From: Corella eumyota
Taxonomy: Eukaryota > Chordata > Ascidiacea > Phlebobranchia > Corellidae
Assembly (NCBI GenBank): GCA_963082875.1
Contig: OY720098.1
Coordinates: forward strand, 7,192,001 to 7,256,000
DNA length: 64,000 nt
Direction of reading: 5' to 3'
The position numbers were made by a program, and so were the translations under genes. Shown one piece after another: positions 47,801 to 61,439 of this stretch. The notes under the pieces were generated by a model. The model saw only the letters and a program-made list of their open reading frames with translations. It searched no databases and was not told the origin of the DNA. Within the stretch, counting starts at the first letter, position 1. Each line of letters begins with the position of its first letter.

Positions 47801-48420
47801 ATATTAATATTTTCGAAAAATATTTTGTAAACACGGTAATTGAACCTGTGCGGTTCTAACACAACAATTATTTTTCGATTTAAAACTTTTTATTTTTTTT
47901 CAAAAAATGTGTATGCAATATCATTGGCCAAAAATATCACGTGACCTAATTAATCCCAAAATAAAAATTATCTCAAACTTTTGTTCTACTCAAAATTTTT
48001 GCAAAATGTTTTATCTTGAATGTTAGTTAGGCCAATGCGCGTCTAATTAGATATAAAATTTCAGATTTTGAGATTTCATAAATTTTTAATTAAAGTTTCA
48101 TAACTTTTATGAATATTAATATTTTCGAAAAATATTTTGTAAACACGGTTATTGGACCTGTGCCATTCTAACACAACAATTATTTTTTGATTTAAAATTT
48201 TTGATTTTTTTTTAAAATTTGTATGCAATATCATTGGCCAAAAATAACACGTGACCTATTTAAACCTAAAATAAAAATTACCTCAAACTTTTTTTTTACT
48301 GAAAATTTTCGCGAAATGTTTTATTTTGAATGTTAGTTAGGCCAATGCGCGTCTAATAAAATACAAAATTTTAGATTTTGAGATTTCATAAATTTTTAAT
48401 AAAAGTTTCATAACTTTTAT
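44842..48420 (+). repeat. Second 6-monomer higher-order repeat, two copies (1.85-1.87 kb)
   Basis: Shared variants are GTCTATTAAAATAC with TATGATTATT (copy starts at 44,842 and 46,690), GACATGTACGG (45,685 and 47,533), and TCTACTCAAAATTTTTGC (about 46,115 and 47,988). The first copy is shorter because about 22 bp are missing near 46,020. The variants differ from those in the 41-44.8 kb block. Confidence 0.8.
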
Positions 48421-51400
48421 GAATATTAATATTTTTGAAAAATATTTTGTAAACACGGTAATTGGACTTGTGCGATTCTAACACAACAATTATTTTTCGA
48501 TTTAAAATTTTTTATTTTTTTTCAAAAATTTGTATGCATTATCATTGGCCAAAAATATCACATGACCTAATGAAAACCAAAATAAAAATTACCTCAAACT
48601 TTTGTTTTACTGAAAATTTTCGCGAAATGTTTTATCTTGAATGTTAGTTAGGCCAATGCGCGTCTAATAAAATACAAAATTTTAGGTATTGAGATTTCAT
48701 AAATTTTTAATAAAAGTTTCATAACTTTTATGAATATTAATATTTTCAAAAAATATTTTGTAAACACGGTAATTGGATCTGTGCGGTTCTAACACAACAA
48801 TTATTTTTCGATTTAAAATTTTTAATTTTTTTTAAAAAAATATGTATGCAATATCACTGGCCAAAAATATCACGTGACCTAATGAAAACCAAAATAAAAA
48901 TTACTTCAAACTTTTGTTTTACTGAAAATTTTCGCGAAATGTTTTATCTTGAATGTTAGTTAGGCCAATGCGCGTCTAATAAAATACAAAATTTTAGGTT
49001 TTGAGATTTCATAAATTTTTAATAAAAGTTTCATAACTTTTATGAATATTAATATTTTTAAAAAATATTTTGTAAACACGGTAATTGGACTTTTGCGGTT
49101 CTAACACAACAATTATTTTTCGATTTAAAATTTTTTATTTTTTTTCAAAAAATTTGTATGCAATATCATTGGCCAAAAATATCACGTGACCTAATGAAAA
49201 CCAAAATAAAAATTACCTCAAACTTTTGTTTTACTGAAAATTTTCGCAAAATGTTTTATCTTGAATGTTAGTTAGGCCAATGCGCGTCTAATAAAATACA
49301 AAATTTTAGGTTTTGAGATTTCATAAATTTTTAATAAAAGTTTCATAACTTTTATGAAAATTAATATTTAAAAAAAATATTTTGTGAACACGGTAATTGG
49401 ACTTGTGCGGTTCTAACACAACAATTATTTTTCGATTTAAAATTTTTTATTTTTTTTCAAAAAATTTGTATGCATTATCATTGGCCAAAAATATCACGTG
49501 ACCTAATGAAAACCAAAATAAAAATTACCTCAAACTTTTGTTTTACTGAAAATTTTCGCAAAATGTTTTATCTTGAATGTTAGTTAGGCCAATGCGCGTC
49601 TAATAAAATACAAAATTTTAGGTTATGAGATTTCATAAATTTTTAATAAAAGTTTCATAACTTTTATAAATATTAATATTTTCGAAAAATATTTTGTAAA
49701 CACGGTAATTGGACCTGTGCGGTTCTAACACAACAATTATTTTTCGATTTAAAATTTTTTATTTTTTTTCAAAAAATTTGTATGCAATATCATTGGCCAA
49801 AAATATCACGTGACCTAATTAAACCCAAAATAAAAATTACCTCAAACTTTTGTTTTACTGAAAATTTTCGCGAAATGTTTTATCTTGAATGTTAGTTAGG
49901 CCAATGCGCGTCTAATAAAATACAAAATTTTAGGTTTTGAGATTTCATAAATTTTTAATAAAAGTTTCATAACTTTTATGAATATTAATATTTTCGAAAA
50001 ATATTTTGTAAACACGGTAATTGGACATGTGCGGTTCTAACACAACAATTATTTTTCGATTTAAAATTTTTTATTTTTTTTCAAAAAATTTGTATGCATT
50101 ATCATTGGCCAAAAATATCACGTGAACTAATTAAACCCAAAATAAAAAGTACCTCAAACTTTTGTTTTACTGAAAATTTTCGCAAAATGTTTTATCTTGA
50201 ATGTTAGTTAGGCCAATGCGCGTCTATTAAAATACAAAATTTTAGGTTTTGAGATTTCATAAATTTTTAATAAAAGTTTCATAACTTTTATGAATATTAA
50301 TATTTTCGAAAAATATTTTGTAAACACGGTAATTGGACCTGTGCGGTTCTAACACAAGAATTATTTTTCGATTTAAAATTTTTTATTTTTTTTCAAAAAA
50401 TTTGTATGCAATATCATTGGCCAAAAATATCACGTGACATAATTAAACCCAAAAAAAAAATTACCTCAAACTTTTGTTTTACTGAAAATTTTCGCGAAAT
50501 GTTTCATCTTTAATGTTAGTTAGGCCAATGCGCGTCTAATAAAATACAAAATTTTAGGTTTTGAGATTTCATAAATTTTTAATAAAAGTTTCATAACTTT
50601 TATGAATATTAATATTTTCGAAAAATATTTTGTAAACACGGTAATTGGACCTGTGCGGTTCTAACACAACAATTATTTTTCGATTTAAAATTTTTCATTT
50701 TTTTAAAAAAAATTCGTATGCAATATCATTGGCCAGAAATACCACGTGACCTAATTAAACTCAAAATAAAAATTACCTCAAACTTTTGTTTTATTGAAAA
50801 TTTTCGCAAAATGTTTTATCTTGAATGTTAGTTAGGCCAATGCGCGTCTAATAAAATACAAAATTTTAGGTTTTGAGATTTCATAAATTTTTAATAAAAG
50901 TTTCATAACTTTTATGAATATTAATATTTTTGAAAAATATTTTGTAAACACGGTAATTGGACATGTACGGTTCTAACACAACAATTATTTTTCGATTTAA
51001 AATTTTTTATTTTTTTTAAAAAAATTTGTATGCATTATCATTGGCCAAAAATATCACGTGACCTAATGAAAACCAAAATAAAAATTACTTCAAACTTTTG
51101 TTTTACTGAAAATTTTCGCAAAATGTTTTATCTTGAATGTTAGATAGGCCAATGCGCGTCTAATAAAATACAAAATTTTAGGTTTTGAGATTTCAGAAAT
51201 TTTTAATTAAAGTTTCATAACTTTTATGAATATTAATATTTTCGAAAAATATTTTGTAAACACGGTTATTGGACCTGTGCCATTCTAACACAACAATTAT
51301 TTTTTGATTTAAAATTTTTGATTTTTTTTTTAAATTTGTATGCAATATCATTGGCCAAAAATAACACGTGACCTATTTAAACCCAAAATAAAAATTACCT

Positions 51401-54400
51401 CAAACTTTTGTTTTACTGAAAATTTTCGCAAAATGTTTCATCTTGAATGTTAGTTAGGCCAATGCGCGTCTAATAAAATACAAAATTTTAGGTTTTGAGT
51501 TTTCATAAATTTTTAATAAAAGTTTCATAACTTTTATGAATATTAATATTTTCAAAAATTATTTTGTAAACACGGTAATTGGACCTGTGCGGATCTAACA
51601 CAACAATTATTTTTTGATTTAAAATTTTTTATTTTTATTCAAAAAATTTGTATGCAATATCATTGGCCAGAAATATCACGTGACCTAATGAAACCCAAAA
51701 TAAAAATTACTTCAAACTTTTGTTTTATTGAAAATTTTCGCGAAATGTTTTGTCTTGAATGTTAGTTAGGCCAATGTGCGTCTAATAAAATACAAAATTT
51801 TAGGTTTTGAGATTTCATAAATTTTTAATAAAAGTTTCATAACTTTTATGAATATTAATATTTTCGAAAAATATTTTGTAAACACGGTAATTGGACATGT
51901 GCGGTTCTAACACAACAATTATTTTTCGATTTAAAATTTTTTATTTTTTTTCAAAAAATTTGTATGCATTATCATTGGCCAAAAATATCACGTGACCTAA
52001 TTAAACCCAAAATAAAAAGTACCTCAAACTTTTGTTTTACTGAAAATTTTCGCAAAATGTTTTATCTTGAATGTTAGTTAGGCCAATGCGCGTCTATTAA
52101 AATACAAAATTTTAGGTTTTGAGATTTCATAAATTTTTAATAAAAGTTTCATAACTTTTATGATTATTAATATTTTCGAAAAATATTTTGTAAACACGGT
52201 AATTGAACCTGTGCGGTTCTAACACAACAATTATTTTTCGATTTAAAATTTTTTATTTTTTTTCAAAAAATTTGTATGCAATATCATTGGCCAAAAATAT
52301 CACGTGACCTAATTAAACCTAAAATAAAAATTACCTCAAACTTTTGTTTTACTGAAAATTTTCGCGAAATGTTTCATCTTTAATGTTAGTTAGGCCAATG
52401 CGCGTCTAATAAAATACAAAATTTTAGGTTTTGAGTTTTCATAAATTTTTAATAAAAGTTTCATAACTTTTATGAATATTAATATTTTCGAAAATTATTT
52501 TGTAAACACGGTAATTGGACCTGTGCGGATCTAACACAACAATTATTTTTCGATTTAAAATTTTTTATTTTTATTCAAAAAATTTGTATGCAATATCATT
52601 GGCCAGAAATATCACGTGACCTAATGAAACCCAAAATAAAAATTACTTCAAACTTTTGTTTTATTGAAAATTTTCGCGAAATGTTTTGTCTTGAATGTTA
52701 GTTAGGCCAATGCGCGTCTAATAAAATACAAAATTTTAGGTTTTGAGATTTCATAAATTTTTAATAAAAGTTTCATAACTTTTATGAATATTAATATTTT
52801 CGAAAAATATTTTGTAAACACGGTAATTGGACATGTGCGGTTCTAACACAACAATTATTTTTCGATTTAAAATTTTTTATTTTTTTTCAAAAAATTTGTA
52901 TGCATTATCATTGGCCAAAAATATCACGTGACCTAATTAAACCCAAAATAAAAAGTACCTCAAACTTTTGTTTTACTGAAAATTTTCGCAAAATGTTTTA
53001 TCTTGAATGTTAGTTAGGCCAATGCGCGTCTATTAAAATACAAAATTTTAGGTTTTGAGATTTCATAAATTTTTAATAAAAGTTTCATAACTTTTATGAT
53101 TATTAATATTTTCGAAAAATATTTTGTAAACACGGTAATTGAACCTGTGCGGTTCTAACACAACAATTATTTTTTGATTTAAAATTTTTTATTTTTTTTC
53201 AAAAAATTTGTATGCAATATCATTGGCCAAAAATATCACGTGACATAATTAAACCCAAAATAAAAATTACCTCAAACTTTTGTTTTACTGAAAATTTTCG
53301 CGAAATGTTTCATCTTTAATGTTAGTTAGGCCACTGCGCGTCTAATAAAATACAAAATTTTAGGTTTTGAGATTTCATAAATTTTTAATAAAAGTTTCAT
53401 AACTTTTATGAATATTAATATTTTCGAAAAATATTTTGTAAACACGGTAATTGGACCTGTGCCGTTCTAACACAACAATTATTTTTCGATTTAAAATTTT
53501 TTATTTTTTTAAAAAAATTTCGTATGCAATATCACTGGCCAAAAATATCACGTGACCTAATGAAAACCAAAATAAAAATTACTTCAAACTTTTGTTTTAC
53601 TGAAAATTTTCGCGAAATGTTTTATCTTGAATGTTAGTTAGGCCAATGCGCGTCTAATAAAATACAAAATTTTAGGTTTTGAGATTTCATAAATTTTTAA
53701 TAAAAATTTCATAACTTTTATGAATATTAATATTTTCGAAAAATATTTTGTAAACACGGTAATTGGACCTGTGCGGTTCTAACACAACAAATATTTTTCG
53801 ATTTAAATTATTTTTTTTTTTTTAAATTTGTATGCAATATCATTGGCCAAAAATATCACGTGACCTAATGAAAACCAAAATAAAAATTACCTCAAACTTT
53901 TGTTTTACTGAAAATTTTCGCGAAATGTTTTATCTTGAATGTTAGTTAGGCCAATGCGCGTGTAATAAAATACAAAATTTTAGGTTTTGAGATTTCATAA
54001 ATTTTTAATTAAAGTTTCATAACTTTTATGAATATTAATATTTTCGAAAAATATTTTGTAAACACGGTTATTGGACCTGTGCCATTCTAACACAACAATT
54101 ATTTTTTGATTTAAAATTTTTGATTTTTTTTTAAAATTTGTATGCAATATCATTGGCCAAAAATAACACGTGACCTATTTAAACCTAAAATAAAAATTAC
54201 CTCAAACTTTTTTTTTACTGAAAATTTTCGCGAAATGTTTTATTTTGAATGTTAGTTAGGCCAATGCGCGTCTAATAAAATACAAAATTTTAGATTTTGA
54301 GATTTCATAAATTTTTAATAAAAGTTTCATAACTTTTATGAATATTAATATTTTTGAAAAATATTTTGTAAACACGGTAATTGGACTTGTGCGATTCTAA

Positions 54401-57400
54401 CACAACAATTATTTTTCGATTTAAAATTTTTTATTTTTTTTCAAAAATTTGTATGCATTATCATTGGCCAAAAATATCACATGACCTAATGAAAACCAAA
54501 ATAAAAATTACCTCAAACTTTTGTTTTACTGAAAATTTTCGCGAAATGTTTTATCTTGAATGTTAGTTAGGCCAATGCGCGTCTAATAAAATACAAAATT
54601 TTAGGTATTGAGATTTCATAAATTTTTAATAAAAGTTTCATAACTTTTATGAATATTAATATTTTCAAAAAATATTTTGTAAACACGGTAATTGGATCTG
54701 TGCGGTTCTAACACAACAATTATTTTTCAATTTAAAATTTTTAATTTTTTTTAAAAAAATATGTATGCAATATCACTGGCCAAAAATATCACGTGACCTA
54801 ATGAAAACCAAAATAAAAATTACTTCAAACTTTTGTTTTACTGAAAATTTTCGCGAAATGTTTTATCTTGAATGTTAGTTAGGCCAATGCGCGTCTAATA
54901 AAATACAAAATTTTAGGTTTTGAGATTTCATAAATTTTTAATAAAAGTTTCATAACTTTTATGAATATTAATATTTTTAAAAAATATTTTGTAAACACGG
55001 TAATTGGACTTTTGCGGTTCTAACACAACAATTATTTTTCGATTTAAAATTTTTTATTTTTTTTCAAAAAATTTGTATGCAATATCATTGGCCAAAAATA
55101 TCACGTGACCTAATGAAAACCAAAATAAAAATTACCTCAAACTTTTGTTTTACTGAAAATTTTCGCGAAATGTTTTATCTTGAATGTTAGTTAGGCCAAT
55201 GCGCGTGTAATAAAATACAAAATTTTAGGTTTTGAGATTTCATAAATTTTTAATTAAAGTTTCATAACTTTTATGAATATTAATATTTTCGAAAAATATT
55301 TTGTAAACACGGTTATTGGACCTGTGCCATTCTAACACAACAATTATTTTTTGATTTAAAATTTTTGATTTTTTTTTTAAATTTGTATGCAATATCATTG
55401 GCCAAAAATAACACGTGACCTATTTAAACCTAAAATAAAAATTACCTCAAACTTTTTTTTTACTGAAAATTTTCGCGAAATGTTTTATTTTGAATGTTAG
55501 TTAGGCCAATGCGCGTCTAATAAAATACAAAATTTTAGATTTTGAGATTTCATAAATTTTTAATAAAAGTTTCATAACTTTTATGAATATTAATATTTTT
55601 GAAAAATATTTTGTAAACACGGTTATTGGACCTGTGCCATTCTAACACAACAATTATTTTTCGATTTAAAATTTTTTATTTTTTTTCAAAAATTTGTATG
55701 CATTATCATTGGCCAAAAATATCACATGACCTAATGAAAACCAAAATAAAAATTACCTCAAACTTTTGTTTTACTGAAAATTTTCGCGAAATGTTTTATC
55801 TTGAATGTTAGTTAGGCCAATGCGCGTCTAATAAAATACAAAATTTTAGGTATTGAGATTTCATAAATTTTTAATAAAAGTTTCATAACTTTTATGAATA
55901 TTAATATTTTCAAAAAATATTTTGTAAACACGGTAATTGGATCTGTGCGGTTCTAACACAACAATTATTTTTCGATTTAAAATTTTTAATTTTTTTTAAA
56001 AAAATATGTATGCAATATCACTGGCCAAAAATATCACGTGACCTAATGAAAACCAAAATAAAAATTACTTCAAACTTTTGTTTTACTGAAAATTTTCGCG
56101 AAATGTTTTATCTTGAATGTTAGTTAGGCCAATGCGCGTCTAATAAAATACAAAATTTTAGGTTTTGAGATTTCATAAATTTTTAATAAAAGTTTCATAA
56201 CTTTTATGAATATTAATATTTTTAAAAAATATTTTGTAAACACGGTAATTGGACTTTTGCGGTTCTAACACAACAATTATTTTTCGATTTAAAATTTTTT
56301 ATTTTTTTTCAAAAAATTTGTATGCAATATCATTGGCCAAAAATATCACGTGACCTAATGAAAACCAAAATAAAAATTACCTCAAACTTTTGTTTTACTG
56401 AAAATTTTCGCAAAATGTTTTATCTTGAATGTTAGTTAGGCCAATGCGCGTCTAATAAAATACAAAATTTTAGGTTTTGAGATTTCATAAATTTTTAATA
56501 AAAGTTTCATAACTTTTATGAAAATTAATATTTAAAAATAATATTTTGTGAACACGGTAATTGGACTTGTGCGGTTCTAACACAACAATTATTTTTCGAT
56601 TTAAAATTTTTTATTTTTTTTCAAAAAATTTGTATGCATTATCATTGGCCAAAAATATCACGTGACCTAATGAAAACCAAAATAAAAATTACCTCAAACT
56701 TTTGTTTTACTGAAAATTTTCGCAAAATGTTTTATCTTGAATGTTAGTTAGGCCAATGCGCGTCTAATAAAATACAAAATTTTAGGTTATGAGATTTCAT
56801 AAATTTTTAATAAAAGTTTCATAACTTTTATAAATATTAATATTTTCGAAAAATATTTTGTAAACACGGTAATTGGACCTGTGCGGTTCTAACACAACAA
56901 TTATTTTTCGATTTAAAATTTTTTATTTTTTTTCAAAAAATTTGTATGCAATATCATTGGCCAAAAATATCACGTGACCTAATTAAACCCAAAATAAAAA
57001 TTACCTCAAACTTTTGTTTTACTGAAAATTTTCGCGAAATGTTTTATCTTGAATGTTAGTTAGGCCAATGCGCGTCTAATAAAATACAAAATTTTAGGTT
57101 TTGAGATTTCATAAATTTTTAATAAAAGTTTCATAACTTTTATGAATATTAATATTTTCGAAAAATATTTTGTAAACACGGTAATTGGACATGTGCGGTT
57201 CTAACACAACAATTATTTTTCGATTTAAAATTTTTTATTTTTTTTCAAAAAATTTGTATGCATTATCATTGGCCAAAAATATCACGTGAACTAATTAAAC
57301 CCAAAATAAAAAGTACCTCAAACTTTTGTTTTACTGAAAATTTTCGCAAAATGTTTTATCTTGAATGTTAGTTAGGCCAATGCGCGTCTATTAAAATACA

Positions 57401-60400
57401 AAATTTTAGGTTTTGAGATTTCATAAATTTTTAATAAAAGTTTCATAACTTTTATGAATATTAATATTTTCGAAAAATATTTTGTAAACACGGTAATTGG
57501 ACCTGTGCGGTTCTAACACAAGAATTATTTTTCGATTTAAAATTTTTTATTTTTTTTCAAAAAATTTGTATGCAATATCATTGGCCAAAAATATCACGTG
57601 ACATAATTAAACCCAAAAAAAAAATTACCTCAAACTTTTGTTTTACTGAAAATTTTCGCGAAATGTTTCATCTTTAATGTTAGTTAGGCCAATGCGCGTC
57701 TAATAAAATACAAAATTTTAGGTTTTGAGATTTCATAAATTTTTAATAAAAGTTTCATAACTTTTATGAATATTAATATTTTCGAAAAATATTTTGTAAA
57801 CACGGTTATTGGACCTGTGCGGTTCTAACACAACAATTATTTTTCGATTTAAAATTTTTCATTTTTTTAAAAAAAATTCGTATGCAATATCATTGGCCAG
57901 AAATACCACGTGACCTAATTAAACTCAAAATAAAAATTACCTCAAACTTTTGTTTTATTGAAAATTTTCGCAAAATGTTTTATCTTGAATGTTAGTTAGG
58001 CCAATGCGCGTCTAATAAAATACAAAATTTTAGGTTTTGAGATTTCATAAATTTTTAATAAAAGTTTCATAACTTTTATGAATATTAATATTTTTGAAAA
58101 ATATTTTGTAAACACGGTAATTGGACATGTACGGTTCTAACACAACAATTATTTTTCGATTTAAAATTTTTTATTTTTTTTAAAAAAATTTGTATGCATT
58201 ATCATTGGCCAAAAATATCACGTGACCTAATGAAAACCAAAATAAAAATTACTTCAAACTTTTGTTTTACTGAAAATTTTCGCAAAATGTTTTATCTTGA
58301 ATGTTAGATAGGCCAATGCGCGTCTAATAAAATACAAAATTTTAGGTTTTGAGATTTCAGAAATTTTTAATTAAAGTTTCATAACTTTTATGAATATTAA
58401 TATTTTCGAAAAATATTTTGTAAACACGGTTATTGGACCTGTGCCATTCTAACACAACAATTATTTTTTGATTTAAAATTTTTGATTTTTTTTTTAAATT
58501 TGTATGCAATATCATTGGCCAAAAATAACACGTGACCTATTTAAACCCAAAATAAAAATTACCTCAAACTTTTGTTTTACTGAAAATTTTCGCAAAATGT
58601 TTCATCTTGAATGTTAGTTAGGCCAATGCGCGTCTAATAAAATACAAAATTTTAGGTTTTGAGTTTTCATAAATTTTTAATAAAAGTTTCATAACTTTTA
58701 TGAATATTAATATTTTCAAAAATTATTTTGTAAACACGGTAATTGGACCTGTGCGGATCTAACACAACAATTATTTTTTGATTTAAAATTTTTTATTTTT
58801 ATTCAAAAAATTTGTATGCAATATCATTGGCCAGAAATATCACGTGACCTAATGAAACCCAAAATAAAAATTACTTCAAACTTTTGTTTTATTGAAAATT
58901 TTCGCGAAATGTTTTGTCTTGAATGTTAGTTAGGCCAATGTGCGTCTAATAAAATACAAAATTTTAGGTTTTGAGATTTCATAAATTTTTAATAAAAGTT
59001 TCATAACTTTTATGAATATTAATATTTTCGAAAAATATTTTGTAAACACGGTAATTGGACATGTGCGGTTCTAACACAACAATTATTTTTCGATTTAAAA
59101 TTTTTTATTTTTTTTCAAAAAATTTGTATGCATTATCATTGGCCAAAAATATCACGTGACCTAATTAAACCCAAAATAAAAAGTACCTCAAACTTTTGTT
59201 TTACTGAAAATTTTCGCAAAATGTTTTATCTTGAATGTTAGTTAGGCCAATGCGCGTCTATTAAAATACAAAATTTTAGGTTTTGAGATTTCATAAATTT
59301 TTAATAAAAGTTTCATAACTTTTATGATTATTAATATTTTCGAAAAATATTTTGTAAACACGGTAATTGAACCTGTGCGGTTCTAACACAACAATTATTT
59401 TTCGATTTAAAATTTTTTATTTTTTTTCAAAAAATTTGTATGCAATATCATTGGCCAAAAATATCACGTGACCTAATTAAACCTAAAATAAAAATTACCT
59501 CAAACTTTTGTTTTACTGAAAATTTTCGCGAAATGTTTCATCTTTAATGTTAGTTAGGCCAATGCGCGTCTAATAAAATACAAAATTTTAGGTTTTGAGT
59601 TTTCATAAATTTTTAATAAAAGTTTCATAACTTTTATGAATATTAATATTTTCGAAAATTATTTTGTAAACACGGTAATTGGACCTGTGCGGATCTAACA
59701 CAACAATTATTTTTCGATTTAAAATTTTTTATTTTTATTCAAAAAATTTGTATGCAATATCATTGGCCAGAAATATCACGTGACCTAATGAAACCCAAAA
59801 TAAAAATTACTTCAAACTTTTGTTTTATTGAAAATTTTCGCGAAATGTTTTGTCTTGAATGTTAGTTAGGCCAATGCGCGTCTAATAAAATACAAAATTT
59901 TAGGTTTTGAGATTTCATAAATTTTTAATAAAAGTTTCATAACTTTTATGAATATTAATATTTTCGAAAAATATTTTGTAAACACGGTAATTGGACATGT
60001 GCGGTTCTAACACAACAATTATTTTTCGATTTAAAATTTTTTATTTTTTTTCAAAAAATTTGTATGCATTATCATTGGCCAAAAATATCACGTGACCTAA
60101 TTAAACCCAAAATAAAAAGTACCTCAAACTTTTGTTTTACTGAAAATTTTCGCAAAATGTTTTATCTTGAATGTTAGTTAGGCCAATGCGCGTCTATTAA
60201 AATACAAAATTTTAGGTTTTGAGATTTCATAAATTTTTAATAAAAGTTTCATAACTTTTATGATTATTAATATTTTCGAAAAATATTTTGTAAACACGGT
60301 AATTGAACCTGTGCGGTTCTAACACAACAATTATTTTTTGATTTAAAATTTTTTATTTTTTTTCAAAAAATTTGTATGCAATATCATTGGCCAAAAATAT

Positions 60401-61080
60401 CACGTGACATAATTAAACCCAAAATAAAAATTACCTCAAACTTTTGTTTTACTGAAAATTTTCGCGAAATGTTTCATCTTTAATGTTAGTTAGGCCACTG
60501 CGCGTCTAATAAAATACAAAATTTTAGGTTTTGAGATTTCATAAATTTTTAATAAAAGTTTCATAACTTTTATGAATATTAATATTTTCGAAAAATATTT
60601 TGTAAACACGGTAATTGGACCTGTGCCGTTCTAACACAACAATTATTTTTCGATTTAAAATTTTTTATTTTTTTAAAAAAATTTCGTATGCAATATCACT
60701 GGCCAAAAATATCACGTGACCTAATGAAAACCAAAATAAAAATTACTTCAAACTTTTGTTTTACTGAAAATTTTCGCGAAATGTTTTATCTTGAATGTTA
60801 GTTAGGCCAATGCGCGTCTAATAAAATACAAAATTTTAGGTTTTGAGATTTCATAAATTTTTAATAAAAATTTCATAACTTTTATGAATATTAATATTTT
60901 CGAAAAATATTTTGTAAACACGGTAATTGGACCTGTGCGGTTCTAACACAACAAATATTTTTCGATTTAAATTATTTTTTTTTTTTAAATTTGTATGCAA
61001 TATCATTGGCCAAAAATATCACGTGACCTAATGAAAACCAAAATAAAAATTACCTCAAACTTTTGTTTTACTGAAAATTT
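48070..61080 (+). repeat. About 7.16-kb (23-monomer) higher-order duplication
   Basis: The segment about 48,070-53,910 recurs at about 55,235-61,080 with an offset of 7,162-7,169 bp. Shared private variants include TTAGATAGGCC (51,142 and 58,310), ACACAAGAATTATT (50,351 and 57,515 region), GCGGATCT (51,589 and 58,753), a CACTGGCC variant (53,528 and 60,697) and CTTTTGCGG (49,090 and 56,252). The copies differ at only scattered bases, so the duplication is recent. A 1.25-kb insert separates them. Confidence 0.85.
53950..56440 (+). repeat. 4-monomer tandem duplication (about 1,245 bp) inside the array
   Basis: The GCGCGTGTAATAAAATAC variant occurs near 53,957 and 55,204, and the CACATGACC variant near 54,479 and 55,724. 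The second copy merges into the second 7.16-kb unit. A third version of the same four monomers sits at about 48,070-49,190. Confidence 0.8.
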
Positions 61081-61439
61081 TGCAAAATGTTTTATCTTGA
61101 ATGTTAGTTAGGCCAATGCGCGTCTAATAAAATACAAAATTTTAGGTTTTGAGATTTCATAAATTTTTAATTAAAGTTTCATAACTTTTATGAATATTAA
61201 TATTTTTAAAAAATATTTTGTAAAAACGGTAATTGGACTTGTGCGGTTCTAACACAACAATTATTTTTCGATTTAAAATTTTTTATTTTTTTTCAAAAAA
61301 TTTGTATGCATTATCATTGGCCAGAAATATCACGTGACCTAATGAAAACCAAAATAAAAATTACCTCAAACTTTTGTTTCACTGAAAATTTTCGCAAAAT
61401 GTTTTATCTTGAATGTTAGTTAGGCCAATGCGCGTCTAA

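Noticed and set aside
48462-48647. 61-residue open frame repeated at 54381 and 55626
   Set aside because: It is the satellite monomer itself read in one frame, opened by local variants. Composition and repetition show it is not a gene.
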